Source: DAOUMU01 sp034409055 (lineage in GTDB: Bacteria > Chloroflexota > Anaerolineae > 4572-78 > J111). From it: DNA of 29,190 nt. The DNA is taken from assembly GCA_034409055.1 (NCBI GenBank), contig DAOUMU010000211.1:1-29190 (forward strand), read 5' to 3'. Position 1 is the stretch's first letter, and each line of letters opens with the position of its first letter. This document shows positions 23,260 to 29,190 of this stretch, piece by piece. Both the position numbers and the translations under genes were made by a program. The notes beneath the pieces were generated by a model. That model searched no databases and was not told where the DNA came from. It saw only the letters and a program-made list of their open reading frames with translations.

Positions 23260-24108
23260 ATGCGTGTTGTTATTACCGGTGCAGATGGCCAACTGGGCCA
23301 GGCCCTACAAAAGATATTAAATGAGCAAGGGGATACTGTTTTCCCAACAGATGTACCTGATTTTGATATCACCCAGCATACGATTGTGCAAAAGTTATCC
23401 GACTTTCGGCCTGAGTTAATTATCCACTGCGCGGCGATGACCAATGTAGACGGCTGCGCCAAAGACCCCGACATGGCTTTCCAGATCAATGCTTTTGGTA
23501 CGCAAAATGTGGCCCATGCTTGTCTCCGGGCTAATGCAGACATGGTTTACGTGTCCACCAACGAAGTTTTTGATGGGCGTGCGGACCGACCCTATCAAGA
23601 AGATGATCCCCCCAACCCGGTCAACCCCTACGGCAGTTCAAAACGAGCCGGCGAGCAAATGGCCGCTCACTACGTCAAAGACAAACTCTACATTGTGCGC
23701 ACAGCCTGGTTATACGCTGTGAGTGGTCATACCTTTCCGGCTAAAATCATCGCCGCCGCAGATGCCCATAAAGCGTTGCGCGTGGTCACCGACGAGGTCA
23801 GCAACCCCACCTATGCCCCCGACCTGGCCGAAGCCATTGTTCAACTGGTTCAGACTCGAGCCTATGGTATTTACCATTTCACCAACGCCGGTCATTGCTC
23901 CCGTTACGACTTCGCCAAAGAAGTGCTGCGCCTCAGCGATCGCCAGGATATCCCGATCCAGCCCATCACCCTGGCCGATTACCAACGAGCCTCAACCGTG
24001 CCTAGCTTTACCCCCCTGGTGAATACGAAGGGAGCAGCGTTGGGCATCGAGTTGAGATCGTGGCAGGAGGCTTTGGCGGCCTATTTTGAAGAGGGAGGGG
24101 CTGGCTAA
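23260..24108 (+). CDS. rfbD: dTDP-4-dehydrorhamnose reductase
   Basis: 282 residues, normal length for RmlD/RfbD. It has the N-terminal NADPH-binding GADGQLGQ (7-14), the D-F-D-I segment (34-37), HCAAMTNVDGCAKDP (56-70), STNEVFDG (99-106) and the catalytic YGSSK (Tyr124, Lys128), with PTYAPDLA further on. It reduces dTDP-4-dehydrorhamnose to dTDP-L-rhamnose, the last step of that pathway, in the cytosol. GCGAGG lies 8 nt before the ATG. The rfbA, B and C genes are not in the window. A GT2 gene of the rhamnosyltransferase type starts 5 nt after the stop, so the two form an operon and the product is probably used by it. Confidence 0.94.
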   Translation: MRVVITGADGQLGQALQKILNEQGDTVFPTDVPDFDITQHTIVQKLSDFRPELIIHCAAMTNVDGCAKDPDMAFQINAFGTQNVAHACLRANADMVYVSTNEVFDGRADRPYQEDDPPNPVNPYGSSKRAGEQMAAHYVKDKLYIVRTAWLYAVSGHTFPAKIIAAADAHKALRVVTDEVSNPTYAPDLAEAIVQLVQTRAYGIYHFTNAGHCSRYDFAKEVLRLSDRQDIPIQPITLADYQRASTVPSFTPLVNTKGAALGIELRSWQEALAAYFEEGGAG

Positions 24109-24113
24109 CCGGG

Positions 24114-25067
24114 ATGAGTAAGATCCCCTTTCTCTCTATCATCATCCCCCATTATAACGGCGCGTACCACCTGACCACCTGCTTCAACGCGCTGCGGGCC
24201 CAAACGTATCCCCACCTGGAAATCATCCTGGTCGACAACGGCTCCACCGACGAGTCGGTTCCCTTGACCCGGCGTGACTTTCCCGAAGTCAAAATTATTG
24301 AGTTGGGCCAAAACCTGGGCTTGACCGGGGCCATCAATCGGGGTATTGAACAGGCCCAGGGCCAGATTATTGTCGCTCTGAACAATGATACCGAAGTTAG
24401 CCCCGGCTGGGCGCAGGCTTTGGTCGATGCCTTAGAAGCATACCCGGAGGCAGGCATCGTGGCCAGTAAAATGTTGCTATTTGATGAACGGGACACCATT
24501 CATTCCGCCGGAGACGGCTTTGGGACCGACGGCATCCCGATCAACCGGGGGGTATGGCAAAAAGATGAGGGCCAGTTTGACCAGGATACCTATATTTTTG
24601 GGGGGTGCGGTGGAGCTGTGGCCTACCGCCGGGATATGCTGGAAGAGATCGGCCTGTTTGACGAAGATTTGTTCATGTACCTGGAGGATGTTGACCTGAA
24701 TTGGCGCGCCCAACTGGCTGGCTATCGAGCCGTATTCGCCCCAAAAGCCGTGGTTTACCATCACCTCAGTGCCACCGGCGGGGGGGTGATCGCCAGTTTT
24801 TACACCGGACGTAACACCATTTTTGTCCTGGCCAAAGATTTGCCCGGGGCCATCTTCCGCCATCACTGGCCGGCTATCATCAAGGCCCAACTCAAAATTG
24901 CCGCAGAAGCTCTGCGTGCCTGGCGAGGCGAGGCCGCCCGCGCCCGCTTGCGGGGTCAACTGGCCGGATTGTGGGGCTTGCCCAAATGGCTGGCCAAGCG
25001 CAGGGCAATACAGCAACGAAAAAGGGTGAGCGATTCGTACCTCGAAAGCATACTGACCGAGCGGTGA
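24114..25067 (+). CDS. GT2 glycosyltransferase, probable rhamnosyltransferase
   Basis: 317 residues with no membrane segment. Motifs are SIIIPHYNGAYHL (8-20), LVDNGSTDESV (39-49), NLGLTGAINRGIE (67-79), ALNNDTEVSPGW (88-99, the DxD equivalent) and FGGCGGAVAYRRDMLEEIGLFDEDLF, then EDVDLNWRA, which supplies the catalytic acid or base region. The set is typical of the WbbL/RfbF-like GT2 subgroup, many of whose members use dTDP-rhamnose. The gene lies 5 nt after rfbD, which supports that donor; the acceptor is unknown. The C-terminal 70 residues are Ala/Arg-rich and basic, possibly for membrane-surface contact. Confidence 0.9.
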   Translation: MSKIPFLSIIIPHYNGAYHLTTCFNALRAQTYPHLEIILVDNGSTDESVPLTRRDFPEVKIIELGQNLGLTGAINRGIEQAQGQIIVALNNDTEVSPGWAQALVDALEAYPEAGIVASKMLLFDERDTIHSAGDGFGTDGIPINRGVWQKDEGQFDQDTYIFGGCGGAVAYRRDMLEEIGLFDEDLFMYLEDVDLNWRAQLAGYRAVFAPKAVVYHHLSATGGGVIASFYTGRNTIFVLAKDLPGAIFRHHWPAIIKAQLKIAAEALRAWRGEAARARLRGQLAGLWGLPKWLAKRRAIQQRKRVSDSYLESILTER

Positions 25068-25107
25068 AAGCGAGACAGAGGCCGCTGGCCAAACTGACGC
25101 CCCCCTA

Positions 25108-25300
25108 CCACCAAAAACCAACTTTCGCCCAAAACCGTGCCCGCTGACAACGCCCCACCACTTTACGACCAAAAAACCGATTTACGCCATAAACCGTGCC
25201 CGCTGGTCTCACCCCGTTCAAAAAACAAAACCGATTTACCCCATAAACCGACTTCAACTGCAAATGAGCACCAAAATAAACCCACAATTTCGCGCAATTT
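25108..25300. repeat. Degenerate ~55-bp tandem repeats
   Basis: Three related units begin near 25110, 25168 and 25223. AAACCGTGCCCGCTG occurs at 25132-25146 and 25191-25205, and a 24-bp block starting AAAACCGATTTAC occurs at 25173-25196 and 25227-25250 with one difference. A weaker fourth unit starts near 25270. No convincing gene lies in 25068-25458; short frames here only translate the repeats. Confidence 0.7.
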
Positions 25301-25324
25301 TGCCAGCGCAACCCACTTCAATTG

Positions 25325-25350
25325 AAAGAAGGCACGGTGCCCTTTTCTTT
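25325..25350. terminator. Possible terminator-like hairpin
   Basis: AAAGAAGGC and GCCCTTTTCTTT flank a short loop (ACGGT), with GGCAC/GTGCC as an alternative pairing. A T-rich 3' flank is present on the plus strand, downstream of the rfbD-GT2 operon. The stem is imperfect. Confidence 0.35.
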
Positions 25351-25372
25351 GTTAAATAGTCAACCCTCAATC

Positions 25373-25440
25373 CGGCACACTCTTGCACCCGTGTTTGCGG
25401 AATGCTTTTCTCCGCAATAAGCGGGCGCAAGGGTGTGCCG
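25373..25440. repeat. Long imperfect hairpin downstream of brnA
   Basis: Arms of 19 bp (25373-25391 and 25422-25440; CGGCACACTCTTGCACCCG against CGGGCGCAAGGGTGTGCCG) differ only at two G-T wobble positions. An inner stem TTGCGGA/TCCGCAA (25395-25401, 25411-25417) encloses a 9-nt loop. Wobbles in place of mismatches suggest selection for RNA pairing on one strand. There is no T-run, so it is not a standard terminator. Confidence 0.7.
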
Positions 25441-25458
25441 ATATCGGCCCAAAGCCTT

Positions 25459-25737
25459 TTAAATACGTTCTACTAATCGTCCGTTTACAAACTTATGCAA
25501 GATACTGGCTATTAACGTTTGATACGGTAGCCCTTCCTCTAACGCACGCTTTTGCAACGCCTCTAAGTCTTTGCTTGAAATCCTGATGTTAACCCGTCTA
25601 TCTTTCTTGAAGGTAGCCCTGGCATATTCGCTGTAGGTTTTAGTCTCTTTTTCCACATTCCCGACTGATCGCCATTCATCCGCTTCATACGATGCCAATA
25701 ACTCTTTTTCTTCTGCATCTAACTTTATTTCACTCAT
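25459..25737 (-). CDS. brnA: BrnA/CopG-type antitoxin
   Basis: 92 residues. An acidic N-terminal half (LDAEEKELLASYEADEW) is followed by a ribbon-helix-helix domain: RRVNIRISSKDLEALQKRAL then EGLPYQTLIASILHKFVNG. This is the CopG-antitoxin family that pairs with BrnT toxins: the N-terminal part wraps the toxin and the RHH part binds the operator. Its ATG overlaps the end of brnT by 8 nt, so the genes are coupled, with toxin first as usual for brnTA. AGG lies 6 nt upstream. The likely operator is the palindrome at 26027-26045. The gene is followed by the long hairpin at 25373-25440. Confidence 0.87.
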   Translation of the reverse strand: MSEIKLDAEEKELLASYEADEWRSVGNVEKETKTYSEYARATFKKDRRVNIRISSKDLEALQKRALEEGLPYQTLIASILHKFVNGRLVERI

Positions 25738-26017
25738 CTTTTGCCTGACCTTTTAAATACTGCTTCGTTGCTTTCCGATTGGGAATAATCGTTTTTAAGA
25801 ATATTTCTCGTTCACTTTCAACAAAAGGAACAAGATAGGCGTAATTATCAATATTGATGATAAAGATTTTCTGGCCTTTGTACTTTTCCTGATTGGGATG
25901 CTCGACAATATCCAAAACGTGTTTCTTTTCAATATGAAACACGACATCTTCAAAAGAGATATTGCGTTCAGATTTCAACAACTGATTCTTTTCATTGTTC
26001 CAGGAGAAGTATTTCAT
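25730..26017 (-). CDS. brnT: BrnT-family toxin (ribonuclease)
   Basis: 95 residues, usual length. The family pattern is clear: FSWNNEKNQLL, ISFEDVVFHI, VLDIVEHPNQEKYKGQKIFI, YAYLVPFVE and EIFLKTIIPNRKATKQYL. BrnT toxins are RelE-fold ribonucleases that stop translation; conserved basic and His residues of the fold are represented here by His31, Arg80 and Lys81, though I cannot assign the active site with certainty. ATG 26017 lies at the predicted transcription start, giving a leaderless mRNA. The operon is AT-richer than its neighbours, in line with acquisition. Confidence 0.88.
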   Translation of the reverse strand: MKYFSWNNEKNQLLKSERNISFEDVVFHIEKKHVLDIVEHPNQEKYKGQKIFIINIDNYAYLVPFVESEREIFLKTIIPNRKATKQYLKGQAKDE

Positions 26018-26023
26018 AAAATG

Positions 26024-26052
26024 AATATAGCACGATGTGTGCTATTTGGCAA
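26024..26052 (-). promoter_or_regulatory. brnTA promoter with palindromic operator
   Basis: On the minus strand TTGCCA (26047-26052), 17 bp spacer, TATATT (26024-26029) preceded by TGC, an extended -10. A perfect palindrome ATAGCAC-5 nt-GTGCTAT (26027-26045) fills the spacer and overlaps the -10. A bound antitoxin-toxin complex there would block RNA polymerase. The start would fall on or beside the A of the brnT ATG. Confidence 0.8.
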
Positions 26053-26058
26053 CACCTA

Positions 26059-26094
26059 AAACCCATCTTTCTTCATTGGGCAGGAGCTGGGTTT
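26059..26094. repeat. AAACCCA/TGGGTTT inverted repeat
   Basis: AAACCCA (26059-26065) and TGGGTTT (26088-26094) around a 22-nt loop, between brnT and the GAF gene. It may be one member of a dispersed repeat family. There is no T-run after the GAF stop. Confidence 0.4.
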
Positions 26095-26126
26095 CTTAGC
26101 CCCGACCCAACCTATCCTGCTGCCGG

Positions 26127-27257
26127 TTATGATCCTGAAAACTTCTGAAACGTACCAGTAGCCTCTCGATACTTAACACACGGTGTCCATGAACCAAGCG
26201 GCCTTTGGCATCCTTTACACGACATTTGCCCTTGCCGCTGCTTACAGTAGGTATTCACTACATACTCGAACACTATGGCGTTCCGAATTGCAAATGCGAT
26301 TTCCTCTGCAATCGAAACCAGTAACAGACGCTCCTCGTCCGTGAAGGAACCACCGTTGGTCTTGTTCAAGACCTCCAGCACACCAACCCGCTCTTCACCG
26401 GCTGTGAGTGGAATAGCGATCATATTCCGGGTCTCGAAACCAGACTCTGAATCAACCCGTTTATAAAATCGGGGGTCGTTGCGGACATCATTGATGATCT
26501 CTGATTGCTGCGCCTGTAAAACGGAACCCGCCAGTCCCCTATCCACAGGAAAGGTTGCAGCCATCAAGATCGGCTTTGCCGGACCCTCGACTTGGTAGAA
26601 TCTAAAGTTCTGCTTCTCATCATCAAGGAGCAAGACCGAGGCCGCCTCGGCTGACACTACGTCCATACAACAGTACAAGGCTACCTCTAGCAACTCATGG
26701 AGATCCAGCGACTGAGCCAGCATCGAGCTTACGGTCAGGTAGGTATTCAGATACAAGAGTTGTCTCTCAGATTCTATACACTCCGTAAGACGACTGAGGA
26801 TATTGGCCAGCGAGCGGAGCAGCCCCCCCCAAACCTTCGGTGAGGTTGGCGTCGCATCCGTATCCGCTGTCAGCCCTACCAGACCAAGGCATCTCTCCTT
26901 AGTTCGCAGAGGATAAAATATGAGGTTAGCCGCACTCTCCCAAGCCGAGGAAGCACGTACCAAGAGTGACTGTGAGTCGGGTTGGCTAGAGATCTGGCCG
27001 AAATGTTCAGCACACAGATCCTCTATCTCGGACGCTGCCCTGGATGGAAACCCATGCTGAAAAAAGCGAGATGTAGGTAGCCGTGGGTCTGCTATGTAAA
27101 GAAGAACTACAGGCGATAGTGTCATTCTGGCAATCTCAGGGAGTACACACTCTGCGAATTCCCCAAAACTCTGAGCCACGAGAGCCAACTCGATCGATTC
27201 CACTACTTGAAAAGCTTGCTCAGTAGTAGACTGAGGGTATGATCCAGTAGTAGACAT
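26127..27257 (-). CDS. Two-GAF-domain protein with Cys-rich tail
   Basis: 376 residues. The first GAF-like region (about 20-160) is diverged; the second (about 175-325) is clear, with AEAASVLLLDDEKQNFRFYQ, PVDRGLAGSVLQAQ, NDVRNDPRFYKRVD and IAIPLTAGEERVGVLEVLNK. No kinase, cyclase or DNA-binding domain follows. The tail has four cysteines, C-x8-C-x2-C-x9-C (YCKQRQGQMSCKGC...PCVKYRE), which could bind metal. GAF domains bind small ligands or cyclic nucleotides. The start is ATG 27257: AAGGAG lies 9 nt upstream, whereas ATG 27266 abuts the same AAGGAG with no spacing. It may act with a partner in two-component or phosphodiesterase signalling; none is nearby. Confidence 0.85.
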   Translation of the reverse strand: MSTTGSYPQSTTEQAFQVVESIELALVAQSFGEFAECVLPEIARMTLSPVVLLYIADPRLPTSRFFQHGFPSRAASEIEDLCAEHFGQISSQPDSQSLLVRASSAWESAANLIFYPLRTKERCLGLVGLTADTDATPTSPKVWGGLLRSLANILSRLTECIESERQLLYLNTYLTVSSMLAQSLDLHELLEVALYCCMDVVSAEAASVLLLDDEKQNFRFYQVEGPAKPILMAATFPVDRGLAGSVLQAQQSEIINDVRNDPRFYKRVDSESGFETRNMIAIPLTAGEERVGVLEVLNKTNGGSFTDEERLLLVSIAEEIAFAIRNAIVFEYVVNTYCKQRQGQMSCKGCQRPLGSWTPCVKYREATGTFQKFSGS

Positions 27258-27323
27258 AATAGACATCTCCTTATGTTAGTTTTCACCACTGTGAATTTAT
27301 ACTTTTATTCCTTCAATCACTAC

Positions 27324-27533
27324 ATCATAGAACCAGAATTTGGCTTGCCAGCGGGGCAAAAAGTAACTTCCGCTTGATGTCGCTAGCCAACTCGTAAAAC
27401 GTAAAACGTGAAGCGTAATGACTTATCCACAGCTCATTTTTACGTTTTACGCTTTACGTTTTACGGGGTTGGATGCTCTATGAGGTTGTCGCACCGGAAG
27501 TTACTTTTTCATTGTCAATTCTGGTTCTATGAT
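27324..27533. mobile_element. MITE-like nested palindrome
   Basis: A 210-bp palindromic element. Perfect 17-bp outer arms ATCATAGAACCAGAATT (27324-27340) and its complement (27517-27533), perfect 15-bp inner arms AAAAAGTAACTTCCG (27358-27372, 27495-27509), and heptamer arrays of CGTAAAA type (27393-27419) facing TTTTACG type (27437-27465) form three nested stems. The apex holds TTATCCACA (27423-27431), a match to the DnaA-box consensus. No ORF or transposase is inside, so it is at most a non-autonomous element. Flanks on both sides contain AAAAGTATA-like sequence, so true ends may lie further out. No target duplication was identified. Confidence 0.6.
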
Positions 27534-27587
27534 TTAACAATGGTGAAAAAAGTATATCCATTTCGTCACTATTCGCCTTCTTGGCAT

Positions 27588-27620
27588 GTCATTGCGAGAG
27601 CGCAGCCCGAAGCAATCTCC
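27588..27620. repeat. CATTGCGAG-family dispersed repeat
   Basis: GTCATTGCGAG...CCGAAGCAATCTCC is a member of the common intergenic repeat family whose translation appears as a spurious peptide in many annotations. It is related to the CATTCCGAG copy at 23181-23210. Its right end overlaps the outer box of the attC-like site that starts at 27617. Confidence 0.75.
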
Positions 27621-27743
27621 AACGGGTGGCTTGAGCTGCTGGCGGGTTTCTCGTGGAGCCTTCGCCAAACAACTCGCTACATTTCCCCCGCAACCTTCGA
27701 TTTGTGCCGAGATTAGCCAGTCAGCTCCAAGCCGGGGTTAGCC
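27617..27743 (-). other. attC-like recombination site, downstream of hydrolase
   Basis: Read on the minus strand: R''-like GGCTAAC (27737-27743), arm GGCTTGGAGCTGACTGGC (27716-27733), a 72-nt centre, arm GCCAGCAGCTCAAGCC (27628-27643), 4-nt spacer, R'-like GTTGGAG (27617-27623). The arms pair fully except for two unpaired single bases, G and A, both in the first arm. Each box fits the GTTRRRY/RYYYAAC consensus at six of seven positions. Two extrahelical bases, outer AAC/GTT boxes and about 127 bp length are attC hallmarks. It starts 28 nt after the hydrolase stop, as expected for a cassette. Confidence 0.7.
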
Positions 27744-27770
27744 GCTTCTGCGTGTAAAGAAACTTGTGAA

Positions 27771-28889
27771 CTACTCAGATAGTAGATTGGCATCAAAAAA
27801 GTCCAGCATGCGCTGTTTGTATTCTGCGGCATGCGTGTGAATGCCAGCGCAATGTTCCGTGTTAGGCAATTCCCACAACTGTGCATTTGACCCGGCAAGC
27901 AAGTGGTAGCGGCGGTTCAGACCTCGTTCTTCGTCTCGCCCGGCGGAAACGAAGAAAATCGGGCGTGGAGCAACGTGTGAAACCAGCACCCCATTCGACT
28001 CTAACGGAATGCCACCACTCATCAGTTCTTTCATACGGTCGTACACCCAGTATCCCGGTGCGGCTAGCCAGAAGAATGGGCCCGAGATACTGGTCTCGGC
28101 AGGCGATATCAAAAGAAGGTCATCTAGCGTATTCATGTTTACACCATCAACCAACAGTGCTCTAATGGCTTCATCTTCAGCGGCGGCCCGAATAATGGCG
28201 TGACCTCCTACCGAACGTCCCAATGCGCCAATACGTTCCGGGTCAACCTCAGGCCGATTGCGCAAGTAAGCCATTGCAGCTTTCACATCCAGGCCAGGGC
28301 CGGCAAACGGGAAAACCTCACCACTGCTTTCGCCATGTGCGCGCAGGTCGAGCATCAACACGCCATAGCCGTGTTCAGCCAAAGCCTCGGCATAGGGGAG
28401 GAGGTCGACACGGTTGCGATTATAGCCGTGCAGAGTAATGATGGCGGCCCCATTGCGCGATGGTACATACCAGCCCTGCAATATCACGCCGTCCGTTGTT
28501 GGTATGGCCACATCTTCATAAGTCAATCCCACATCGGCTGGTGATCCAACAATGGGTGCGCGAGATGGATGAGTCACCCAATATGCTATGCGGGCCGGAA
28601 AACCAATGTACATAATCAGCAGAATCTCTCCCAATATCAGAAAAACGGAGCGAAGCCGATACCATCTAGCAAGCTTGTCGATCTTGCTAAAGAGAACTTC
28701 ATTTGCTAGACCGAGTACAACGCCAAACAATGTGCCGGCAATGAGCCAAGTAGATAGGTTGCCGAACAAGCCAAAAGCGATGCCGAAAACGTCCCCCGCC
28801 ACAGCATTGAGTATCACAGCAATCCAATTGTGAATGGATAAGGGATGGTCTTGAGGTTTTGTGTTATTCATGATTGGCAATTCTGACAT
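27771..28889 (-). CDS. Membrane-anchored alpha/beta hydrolase
   Basis: 372 residues from ATG 28889 (ATG 28871 is an alternative). Three hydrophobic segments lie near 22-40, 44-62 and 81-99. They are followed by a cytoplasmic or outer alpha/beta hydrolase domain: oxyanion LHGYNRNR (153-160), nucleophile elbow GALGRSVGGH with Ser226, then AGRDEE and NTEHCAG, which should supply Asp and His. It resembles the prolyl-oligopeptidase/BAAT-type hydrolases often annotated DUF-like esterases; the substrate is unknown. The frame stays open far upstream to 29159, but that part runs through an attC-like site and its translation looks non-coding, so I excluded it. The gene is bracketed by two attC-like sites in matching orientation and has no clear promoter of its own, like an integron cassette. 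Confidence 0.88.
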   Translation of the reverse strand: MSELPIMNNTKPQDHPLSIHNWIAVILNAVAGDVFGIAFGLFGNLSTWLIAGTLFGVVLGLANEVLFSKIDKLARWYRLRSVFLILGEILLIMYIGFPARIAYWVTHPSRAPIVGSPADVGLTYEDVAIPTTDGVILQGWYVPSRNGAAIITLHGYNRNRVDLLPYAEALAEHGYGVLMLDLRAHGESSGEVFPFAGPGLDVKAAMAYLRNRPEVDPERIGALGRSVGGHAIIRAAAEDEAIRALLVDGVNMNTLDDLLLISPAETSISGPFFWLAAPGYWVYDRMKELMSGGIPLESNGVLVSHVAPRPIFFVSAGRDEERGLNRRYHLLAGSNAQLWELPNTEHCAGIHTHAAEYKQRMLDFFDANLLSE

Positions 28890-28908
28890 CTCGCATCCAG
28901 AATCAGCC

Positions 28909-29034
28909 GCCGAACGGTTGGCTTCACCCGCGCGGCGAGTGCGAGAAAGAGCTTTCGCCATAAGAGCAACTATAAAGCGCGTGTGGCCACCGATTTTAAG
29001 CGGCGATAGCCGCGTCGGGTGCAAGCCGTTGGTG
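28909..29034 (-). other. attC-like recombination site, upstream of hydrolase
   Basis: Read on the minus strand: box CACCAAC (29028-29034), arm GGCTTGCACCCGACGCGG (29010-29027), a 74-nt centre, arm CCGCGCGGGTGAAGCC (28920-28935), 4-nt spacer, R'-like GTTCGGC (28909-28915, six of seven to consensus). The arms pair perfectly except for two single unpaired bases, G and A, at the same positions as in the site at 27617-27743. The first box is a poorer match and has no spacer before the arm. It ends 19 nt before the hydrolase ATG. Confidence 0.65.
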
Positions 29035-29190
29035 CGACCCGTTCGCCCGAGACCGACCTTTCCAGGTCGGGGGATGGGCGGTAATGCCTGGGATAGGCTG
29101 ACGTGGGACAGGTTTTCGGGATGGTAAAGGTACGGTACACGGACGTGTCTTAGGCACACGCCTGGAGCGTAGTGAAGACCGGACGATAGT
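29035..29190. other. Window end: hairpin, no gene seen
   Basis: CCGACCT (29053-29059) and AGGTCGG (29064-29070) form a hairpin with loop TTCC and no T-run. On the minus strand this stretch would hold the end of any preceding cassette, but I see no convincing reading frame up to the window edge. Confidence 0.4.

Noticed and set aside
24477..25172. Minus-strand frame of 231 codons over the GT2 gene
   Set aside because: It is antisense to a gene with strong GT2 motifs, and the composition is typical of a shadow frame.
25373..25440. Long hairpin as a third attC site
   Set aside because: The arms differ by wobble pairs without single-base bulges, and no GTT/AAC box flanks both ends.
27423..27431. 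TTATCCACA as a sign of a replication origin
   Set aside because: Only one DnaA-box match was found and no dnaA or dnaN gene is near; an origin needs a cluster.
27408..27716. Plus-strand frame of 102 codons
   Set aside because: It translates the heptamer array, the palindromic element and the CATTGCGAG repeat, a known source of spurious proteins.

Overview
The window looks like a chromosomal piece of a Chloroflexota bacterium, most likely Anaerolineae-related. This is inferred from the gene mix and style: Hanks-type kinases and SH3b/LysM proteins with long Pro/Thr linkers outside a single membrane anchor, TolB-like propellers, GT39 and GT2 glycosyltransferases, 7-bp tandem repeats between genes, and the CATTCCGAG/CATTGCGAG repeat family. 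No 16S gene or phylogenetic marker is present, so the assignment is not proven.

Layout. 1-1250: an edge-truncated transposase-like gene and a broken gene, separated by a terminator. 1253-2276: a membrane-anchored phosphodiester glycosidase and tRNA-Val(UAC), both on the minus strand. 2421-9872: surface-polysaccharide and envelope genes (clan GH-A glycosidase, two GT2 transferases, a GT39 membrane transferase) and a minus-strand SH3b protein. 10184-21120: a signalling block with two transmembrane Ser/Thr kinases, two consecutive roadblock/LC7 proteins, a Phd-like orphan and a 1302-residue modular membrane protein. That protein has WYYY-type repeats, a PsbP/DcrB-like domain, LysM and a propeller, and its last residues match those of the second kinase. 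21384-25067: an AlkP-superfamily membrane protein lacking two usual metal ligands, dTDP-4-dehydrorhamnose reductase and a rhamnosyltransferase-like GT2. 25068-29190: an accessory region with degenerate repeats, a long hairpin, a BrnT/BrnA toxin-antitoxin operon, a two-GAF protein, a MITE-like nested palindrome and an alpha/beta hydrolase.

The most notable result is at the right end. The hydrolase gene lies exactly between two sites of 127 and 126 bp that have different arm sequences but the same attC-like geometry: 5 bp, an extra G, 6 bp, an extra A, 5 bp, with the extra bases on the same arm, and both oriented as expected for a cassette on the minus strand. This supports an integron gene cassette, or an array lacking its integrase, since no integrase is visible here.

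How the genes may work together (inference): the glycosyltransferases, rhamnose reductase and glycosidases build and trim envelope glycans. The kinases and the modular protein, with LysM or propeller parts outside the membrane, could sense the envelope, and the roadblock pair could relay the signal to a GTPase encoded elsewhere. Several promoters sit so close to the start codon that transcripts would be leaderless or nearly so (about 2421, 21384, 26017). For the first kinase, the promoter position and a ribosome binding site move the start to a TTG.
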